Assembly (NCBI GenBank): GCA_903813345.2
Contig: CAIIXF020000011.1
Coordinates: forward strand, 9,270,842-9,334,841
Source of the DNA: Owenia fusiformis
Lineage: Eukaryota > Annelida > Polychaeta > Sabellida > Oweniidae
Length of the DNA stretch: 64,000 bases
Reading direction: 5' to 3'
The notes beneath the pieces are model-generated. The model saw only the letters and a list, made by a program, of their open reading frames with translations, had not been told where the DNA came from and did not search any database. Position 1 is the stretch's first letter, and every line of letters starts with the position of its first letter. Positions 57,059 to 64,000 of this stretch are shown piece by piece. Both the position numbers and the translations under genes were made by a program.

Positions 57059-57960
57059 CAGGGTGGTCTAAAAAAGTGAACATTACATTACATTACAGGA
57101 GTTCCTTCATATTTTCACATGTTGTAGAGGATGTCTAAAATTTTTGTTCGTACCATATATTTTTAGTAGTTTTGAAATTTGCAGAAATTACAAGCCCAAA
57201 CCAAACATCACTGAAAATCGATAAAATGTGAACTTCATTATTTGCGATTCTTCAACCCTTCAACAATATTCCTGTAGATATGTTTTTAGCTGCAGCCTGA
57301 AAAACCTAATGTTTTCTGACTTTGTTTGGTTTTGAATCCCGCACATTATGGTGTAAACATTAGCATCCTGCCTATGTTAGTTGCAAAGTTATATAAGTTT
57401 CCAAAACATCTTCCAGTAAAATCGTAACATACCCCTATATGGTCTTAAAATGTCAATATCTTCATTAATCATGGACTGATTCTCATGAAATATGGCTCAA
57501 AACATTACTTATTAGACTTGCTTTTAATTTTTGTAAGATATTATATGAAGGGCTTCTCAGATTTCGGGTCAGAGGGGGTAACTTAAATGCCCCCCTCAAA
57601 CCGTTTGTGTAGGTAACATGTCCCTTCACTGCTGAATGGTTCAAACTGTTTCAAAATGAAGTGTGAAATGTGTTTTCTGCCCAAATAGTGTCCTATTTAT
57701 CATATGGCATGGTTTAAACTTATATCTCTCACTGTAAGCTTTTTTATGATCATCCAATGTGTTTCAACTTTTGCTTTGAATCACATTGGTAAAAGTTTAC
57801 ACAACATCTAATTTTAGGCATGTTTGTTTAAGTCTTGTAATTTCTTCAAAATTCAAGACGGAGAATAATTATGGCATCAACAAAAATTTTAGACCTTTCT
57901 CTACATGATGTGATAATATGAGTCAAGGGTTGCAAGGGTTCGCTTTTTTGGACCACCCTG
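57059..57960. mobile_element. TA-flanked element (CAGGGTGGTC ends)
   Basis: CAGGGTGGTCTAAAAAAGTG and CGCTTTTTTGGACCACCCTG, with TA on each side. 902 bp without a transposase ORF. The arms are only partly inverted (CCTTCATATT and TCTACATGATG-type matches near the ends). It resembles mariner-type elements and shares CAGGGTG with the element at 5679. Confidence 0.85.
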
Positions 57961-58048
57961 TATATTGCGCCTTTTCCCAATGGATCTCAGAGTTTATTCA
58001 AGTCATGTTCTGTTTGTGAATGATATATGTTATGGCTTTGTGATACAA

Positions 58049-58456
58049 ATCATCCACAAGGAAGTAGGTTATTACCAGTTTCATAACCAGGTGGCTAATT
58101 CGGGTGAGATAACATGGCAGGTATATTAGAAGCTTCCCTTAACTTGTATATTCATCAGTTTTAGTAGTTCAATTTTCATATAACCCTTATAAATATGATA
58201 GTTATTATACAAATGAATTATGTCTAGTGAAACTAAATAATATCTGTCTAATGAAAGAAAAAATATTTCACTTTTTGTGATTTTATAACATGGGGTCTAT
58301 GGGAAATCTCCTCGAGTTAGAAGTCAAATTGTTGATAAACAGTTTTTAAAACCACATTTGTAATTTTTTTACATGTAAATTTTGAATATATCACTTTGAC
58401 TGAATTTTGAATATTTAATTATGTGAATCAAGATTATTTCTACTCGCATCTAGTCT
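58049..58456 (-). mobile_element. CAGATGCGAGTAG-type MITE, left end eroded
   Basis: The right side CTACTCGCATCTAGTCT is followed by ATT. The body matches the copies at 53901 and 36946, including CATGGGGTCTATGGG. The left terminus is degraded. Confidence 0.8.
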
Positions 58457-58734
58457 ATTGTTTACTGTTAACAGTGACGACAGTTTCACTCACTACTAAG
58501 GACATGTCTATAATGATTATTTACAAAGTGTCTTTTTTAAATATTTGGTTAGATATTTACTGATATAACTTACGTTTTTGAAAAGAAAATCTATGCTCTA
58601 TCTCTGATAATGAAATCTGCTATAAGTAAACTTGTGTGCAATTGAATTAACCTTTAAGAGTCCTATTTTGCAATTTATGAAAGCATTATCTGTTTTATTG
58701 TTCATGTATTTTGCTCCTTGAATCTGCTATTTTT

Positions 58735-58940
58735 GATCAGGCCTCCTAGACTTTCACCAACGCGAACACCAGCTCTGACCTTGTGAATTACGTTCCTTGC
58801 ACTCAAACCACGAGGAAATGGTGGTGCACGACTAAAGATTTCATATTCGTGATGTGAGAACTGTGGTTCGAGTGCACGGAACGTAGTTCGAGAGGTCAGA
58901 ACTGATGTTCGCGTTGGTGGAAGTCTAGGAGGACTGATCA
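58735..58940. mobile_element. Short foldback MITE
   Basis: TGATCAGGCCTCCTAGACTT is mirrored by AAGTCTAGGAGGACTGATCA, and the match continues through CACCAACGCGAAC. The interior is rich in ACGTTC/GAACGT. Followed at 58945-59035 by a segment related to 41405-41505. Confidence 0.85.
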
Positions 58941-59089
58941 TTGACATCATGATAAACCATGACACCTCATTTCTTCTTAGCCCTGAGATCATGTTTCAGG
59001 TGAAACAGAAAGATGCTATGAGTATCAGAATGGATCATTGAATGCGTAACAATTTGAAATTTGGAAAAACATGATTCCCTTATTTAACC

Positions 59090-59915
59090 TACCCTTTGCA
59101 TTCGTACAACTTTACTTCTTAAAAGAGTGCTTCGTCTTCGACTTTCTATATGGTCATTTCCTCTGACATCACCGCTAATGAGCACATATTTAGCATGTGT
59201 TCCTTCCACTTCGCTTATTGGTAACCCTACTATCACACCAAACTAGTTCTCACTACGTTCTCGGAAACGGGCTTCAACGGTGTACGAACGGACTGGACGT
59301 ACTTAGAACCGTTTGGGGTCTATTTACAAACTTCATCGAACGTACTCGAACGGGTAGGTCCTCTAGAACTAACATGCTCAAAATGTTCTCTTGGTCGTCA
59401 AAACTGGTTTTAAACTGTGTGCGAACGGAATGAACGTAGCTACAACGTTCTACGGTCTGTTTACGAACTTCATGGACTTTCCCGGACAGGGAATGTGATT
59501 TAGAATTTTGAATCTATTCAAAATTCGATGGCGACCATACCTTTCTGTAATCAGGTCATGATGACCTTCTAGACTAAGGAACGCGTTATACAACGTTGCA
59601 CACCGACGTGGTGCGAACTGAACGAACTGCGAATGAGGACTGTTTATGAACGAAGTAGCTAATTATTTTAGACATATTTCCCGACTACAGCCAGATTGAG
59701 CCCGTTTTACGACGTTTTCGTAGGACTGGCAAGAACGGGTAAGAACTAGTTTGGTGTGATAGGGGGGTTAAGAAATGGTCATGGTGGTAGATTTGAAATG
59801 ATTTATTACCCAGGCTGTCACAGGCACCAATCTTTGGGGTGAGGCTGCTAAACTGTAATTTTTTAGTATATACTAGGCAGAGGGTAGTTTATAACTAGAC
59901 TCTGCATGCAGGGTA
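59090..59915 (-). mobile_element. TACCCT-ended MITE with 9-bp TSD, interrupted
   Basis: The ends are TACCCTTTGCATTCG and CTGCATGCAGGGTA, flanked by TATTTAACC and TATATAACC (8 of 9 match). It is interrupted at about 59225 by another element. Family members lie at 5338, 19070 and 37235. Confidence 0.85.
59225..59767. mobile_element. Nested MITE (CCCTACTATCACACC ends)
   Basis: CCCTACTATCACACCAAACT, then AGTTCT, is mirrored by AGAACTAGTTTGGTGTGATA, then GGGGGG. TAA lies on the left and TTAA on the right, suggesting a 3-bp TAA duplication. The interior is a degenerate run of GAACG/CGTAC motifs like that in the element at 58735. The ORF at 59197-59433 crosses its left boundary and is not a gene. 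Confidence 0.75.
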
Positions 59916-59954
59916 TATATAACCTTGTAACGAAAGTAAAAATAAGAATAAGTA

Positions 59955-60037
59955 GAGGATATTCTATGATTATATCCATGAATGGCTATGATATCCACGT
60001 GAACGAATGTAGGATGCTCTTTTATTCTATAGATAAG
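59955..60037. repeat. Shrunken CATAGGAT-type hairpin remnant
   Basis: GAGGATATTCTATGATTATA, then GGATGCTCTTTTATTCTATA, is close to the flanks of the hairpin modules at 51177-51320. The central stem is mostly lost. It sits about 85 bases before the sestrin exon. Confidence 0.55.
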
Positions 60038-60123
60038 GGGTCCTAAATGATGCAAGTGGTAATCGTTGAATAGGACCACATTTGAAGACATAATCTATCA
60101 TAACGCTATCATTCTATTTTCAG

Positions 60124-60294
60124 ACCCGTACTCTATATGAAGAGGCATTTCTGCAGAATAACAGACTTGAGAATTGCCTCCATGTTATGGGATTGCACCC
60201 TCAGTATCTTGACTGTTTCCTCAAGACACAAAACTACATATTAAAGGAAGATGGCCCTTTACCATATGACTACAGGCATTACATAGCCATGATG
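60124..60294 (+). CDS. Sesn: Sestrin core exon
   Basis: Sestrins are stress-induced proteins that restrain mTORC1 through GATOR2, act as leucine sensors (vertebrate SESN2), and have an N-terminal alkylhydroperoxidase-like domain. This 57-codon exon has an acceptor TCTATTTTCAG and donor ATG|GTAAGT, phase 0 at both ends. It encodes TRTLYEEAFL, an N-R-L-E-N helix, VMGLHPQYLD, CFLKTQNYIL, DGPLPYDY and RHYIAMM. The order and spacing match the start of the conserved N-terminal domain, where vertebrate proteins read HPQYL...DGPLP...RHYI(A/G)IM before the AAARHQC segment with the redox-active cysteine. That next exon is not in the window. Codon use is clean, with no stop or frameshift. Which upstream exon is used is treated under the candidate exons. 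Confidence 0.95.
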
Positions 60295-61212
60295 GTAAGT
60301 TATTCATGTAAACTATATATATTTGAGTAATGTGACATTTGAAGGTCTGCTGATCTACATAAAAGTCACTTTGTAGTAGAGATATCCAGTCATTTGATTC
60401 TGATACAAAGACCCAGTACAATGTTTAACACTTTTTGAAGCACTTGTGTTTTAAACTAATTAATGTATCAGTTTCTATGGTACTCAATAATATAAGCCTA
60501 GACACACCAAACTTCAATGAAGTTTTTTATAGATTTCCCCTCCCATGTAAAATAATGAACTTTACATGATGTAAAGTGATGAATTAAAGTGACCTGCCAT
60601 GTTAATGGATGGTATAGACTCTTAGATGAATTTGTTATACTGTAATTTGGTGGGAGATATTTAAGTATCATAAATCTAAAAGCATCTTTGCTAAAAACAG
60701 TAAAATATTAGTCATGAACTTTTTTATTCCTTGGCAGATTGCTTTGATTGGTCTATACAAAATCTGGCGATCTTACAAGGTTGTTATTGTCAAATAGAGT
60801 AGCAAGTTATATATAATGTCATAAATCAACATACTGTACTTTTTTTGTGTGTGGAACTTCTTTTTACTTCATCTCAAAAAGAACCTTATATTAAAATAGT
60901 TTTTCTTATTAAAATAAAAACCCATTTCTTTTTTTAAACCAAGCCATATTCTAAAAATAAAGCCTATTTTAGAAAAAATCATATTTTTGAGCTTTATTTT
61001 TGACTGCCAAGATACTTCTTGCACATTCAAATGAATTTTGAGTTCAAAGTAAAAGCCCAGGAGATGTATCACATACAGGCTTATCAATCTCTTTGACAAG
61101 CTGGCCTTGTGGGGGACTGAAACTTAAAGCCTCTTCATTACAAAAATAATTGTGGTCATGATCTCCATATAAAACAAGAGAGAAATAGAGTGAAAAACGT
61201 TTATTAATCATA
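60295..61212. other. Intron after the sestrin exon
   Basis: AT-rich with no further sestrin exon. I looked for an AAARH(Q/E)C-type coding segment and did not find one. Confidence 0.55.
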
Positions 61213-61986
61213 ATGTTCATAAGTCCATCTATCACATTGTTCATACATCATAATGTTCATGAGTTCATTATCACATTGTTCATACATCATAATGTTCACG
61301 AGTTCATTATCATATTGTTCATACATCATAATGTTCACGAGTTCATTATCATATTGTTCATACATCATAATGTTCATGAGTTCATTATCACATTGTTCAT
61401 ACATCATAATGTTCACGAGTTCATTATCACATTGTTCATACATCATAATGTTCACGAGTTCATTATCATATTGTTCATACATCATAATGTTCACGAGTTC
61501 ATTATCATATTGTTCATACATCATAATGTTCATGAGTTCATTATTATATTGTTCATACATCATAATGTTCATGAGTTCATTATCACATTGTTCATACATC
61601 ATAATGTTCACTTCATTATCATATTGTTCATACATCATAATGTTCACGAGTTCATTATCACATTGTTCATACATCATAATGTTCACTTCATTATCATATT
61701 GTTCATACATCATAATGTTCACGAGTTCATTATCATATTGTTCATACATCATAATGTTCATGAGTTCATTATTATATTGTTCATACATCATAATGTTCAT
61801 GAGTTCATTATCATATTGTTCATATATCATAATGTTCATGAGTTCATTATTATATTGTTCATACATCATAATGTTCATGAGTTCATTATCATATTGTTCA
61901 TACATCATAATGTTCATGACTTCATTATCATATTGTTCATACATCATAATGTTCATGAGTTCATTATCATAGTTCATACATCATAA
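61213..61986. repeat. 39-bp minisatellite, ~20 units
   Basis: The unit TGTTCATACATCATAATGTT, then CATGAGTTCATTATCACAT, comes in a few variants and 36-bp forms. Unit lengths are multiples of three, so three frames stay open over the whole array (for instance a repeat of ELMNIMMYEQYDN on the minus strand). There is no start context, splice context or non-repeat extension, so I do not call a protein. Confidence 0.95.
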
Positions 61987-63861
61987 TGTTTTTAAGTTCA
62001 TGTAGAAAAATTTAGAAAAAACTGTATCTAGATTTTTTTGTGTTTTAGTTATAATTATTTTTTGTTTGTAATTAAACCTAACTTTTTTATGATGATACAT
62101 AGTTGCTTCATTGTCAAGAATTTCTGTAACATATGGATCCCTTAAATCAAATCTTGCTTTTGCTTTTGCTTTTTCATTCCAAATAGAGTGAAATGAGGGG
62201 AATTTCAAAGAGATGTAATTATTGTAATTATATAAATATGTACTTATTTGAAGTGTCTCAAAATGAACAGTCTGTCGGGGCGAAAGTTAAAAGTTCACAG
62301 ATGGGACAAGAAGGAGCAGGTTTCACTAAATAGAAATATATTTACTACCCAAATTTTTGAAGCTCAAATGAATGATTAGTGTTTTAATGAGTTTGAATGA
62401 GATTTTCTAGAGAGTGGATACCATGCTGACTGCTAATGTACTGTCAAATTGTTCATAGAATATAGTTCGGAGTAGGGATACTAGCGGTTACCGTTGGTTA
62501 TTTGGTTTCCTGTATAAAAATACCTTCTCTCCCTTTCCGGCCCGTTGCAGCGCCATCTAGTGTTTGATAAATGAATCAATGTTTATTCTTGATAGGGTAG
62601 GTACTAATCTATCAGGAAATATTACAAGTTTGGTTAGAAACAGAATTTTTAGAGATGGCGGAGTGATTTGCGAGACTATGTAAAGCAGACTAACTTTCTG
62701 AAACAGGTAGCTTTACCGTGGTAGCTCTCTCCAGATTCAGTTATCTCAAAAACGGTGTGGTCACCGTATCATTATTTTGTAACGGCAAGTTAGACAAGAC
62801 TCCAATGAACACTAGGCACTGTTTCGCTGAGCTAGATCTGTGCCCATGAATATATTATGACATGAAACGTTATAATGGTCCTCAATGGGATTTTTAACTG
62901 CAATCTTGACCCATAGTATTATTATTCCATTGAATTGGTGGTTCAACAATCTGACAATGGGTCTACCCAATATTTGCAATTGAGGTTTTGTTGATTTTGG
63001 ATGTGTTTGAAGTTAAAAAGCTTTTGTAGAATTAGATTAACCAACAAACAATTGTTAAGTGATAAACTGAGTGCAAACACCTTGTTTCACCTTGTTTCTC
63101 AAAAGAAGTTGAGTTTTTTAACCTTTAATGTTTTTTACACTTTGAAAATTTTGAAAGGTGGTATATAGAAAGCTATTTTATCATAAGTATTTGTATAATA
63201 CAAAATACAATAACCCACATGTATTTAAAAGTCTGTAAACTATTTATGTTTTAACAATAGGTTTATATAACAAGTATTAAAGATTAGCCCTTGCATCAAT
63301 TTCATTTTTACTTCTAAATATTCATATAATTGTCATTTTAATGAATATAGAATTTGTTATTAATACAGATATAATGATATTGGGCTATGTAATTTTCATG
63401 AAAAACAAATAAGTGGTGGGGATTTTAAGAGTTTCATCATATCTCCAAACTTAATGTCTAATAGGATCTCACTTAGGAAATCTGATGATAAATCTCAATG
63501 TCAACCAAGTTGAAATACCTTTGGACAATTGAACAATATAACTATGTGAACTTTTATCTCCAATAATCACCTTAAAGAAATAACTTCACATGTCAGACAA
63601 ATCACATTTAAAGTATAAAAGTTGCATTATGTAATTTCTGTGATTCTTTGTTTGTTGTCCCAGTGAATATGACATTGATCTTGGATAAGGAACTTTTATA
63701 TAACTTGGAATTGATTTTGTCTTTCAAGTAAAGAAACTTACAGAGCTGCATTAATCCAGAAAATGTTTTTTTAAATAGTGAGAGAAAGACTAGCTACCAA
63801 TCTAAATGTTTTTTTTTTATTATTTACTTATTTATTATCTAAGTTTGATGCTATGTGTGAT
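61987..63861. other. Non-coding stretch
   Basis: AT-rich. A slightly GC-richer part at 62470-62800 has no ORF or splice pattern that I could support. Confidence 0.5.
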
Positions 63862-63997
63862 CATTTCATACTATTTTACATAGCTTAACTCATTTCATAC
63901 TATTTTACACAGCTTAACTCATTTCATACTATTTTACATAGCTTAACTCATTTCATACTATTTTACATAGCTTAACTCATTTCATACTATTTTACAT
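63862..63997. repeat. 29-bp tandem repeat
   Basis: Nearly five units of CATTTCATACTATTTTACAT, then AGCTTAACT, differing at one or two bases. It runs up to the window edge and may continue. Confidence 0.95.
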
Positions 63998-64000
63998 TGA

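Noticed and set aside
61213-63997. CRISPR-like array from regular repeats
   Set aside because: The units are directly adjacent with no unique spacers, and the genome is clearly animal.

Overview
The window looks like intronic DNA from an animal nuclear genome. It is AT-rich, has no long host ORFs or operons, and is packed with short non-autonomous transposons. The one host gene I can identify is a sestrin on the + strand. A 57-codon exon at 60124-60294 carries the sestrin signatures HPQYL, DGPLP and RHYIAMM and is flanked by good splice sites. The transposon content suggests a marine invertebrate, possibly a mollusc or other lophotrochozoan. I cannot name the species.

Upstream of that exon lie several candidate 5' exons, and their reading phases fit together. 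One set is a possible ATG exon (4184-4429, ending in phase 0) followed by a 30-nt microexon (15258-15287, phase 0/0). The microexon encodes an IPVD motif that matches the segment just before the sestrin core in vertebrate proteins. The other set is a possible ATG exon (15719-15818) or a very short one under a housekeeping-type promoter (2293-2320), both ending in phase 1. Either would feed an exon at 43249-43430 (phase 1 in, phase 0 out). The two routes cannot be joined in frame. The window therefore suggests a sestrin locus with alternative N-termini over about 58 kb, as known for human SESN1. The exons after 60294 are outside the window.

Nearly everything else is repeats, and target-site duplications (TSDs) can often be read off. 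They include TA-flanked foldback elements (59-1062, 5679-8073, 12851-13744, 55254-56249, 57059-57960 and others). A family with ends TACCCT/AGGGTA and 9-bp TSDs occurs at 5338-8514, 19070-19447, 37235-37594 and 59090-59915. A family with ends CAGATGCGAGTAG and 3-bp AAT TSDs occurs at least five times. Two families have 6-bp TSDs: a pair of large inverted copies (27712-31156 and 49805-54886), and elements with CTGTCAA ends made of tandem arrays (45435-45938, 46704-48740). A foldback with an 8-bp TSD lies at 47117-47999. Many are nested, up to four levels at 5338-8514.

The only sizeable transposon coding region is a deleted DIRS/Ngaro-type tyrosine-recombinase retrotransposon at about 39440-41360. 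It has an intact Gag-like ORF and the first part of its polymerase ORF. Satellites include a C-rich, G-quadruplex-prone array (10607-11190) next to a 150-bp-arm palindrome, a nuclear-receptor half-site array inside a transposon (about 6340-7670), a 39-bp satellite (61213-61986) and a 29-bp satellite at the right edge. The most unusual structure is the pair of large inverted elements. Each holds several hairpin modules that share an architecture but differ in sequence, and related hairpins also stand alone elsewhere in the window.
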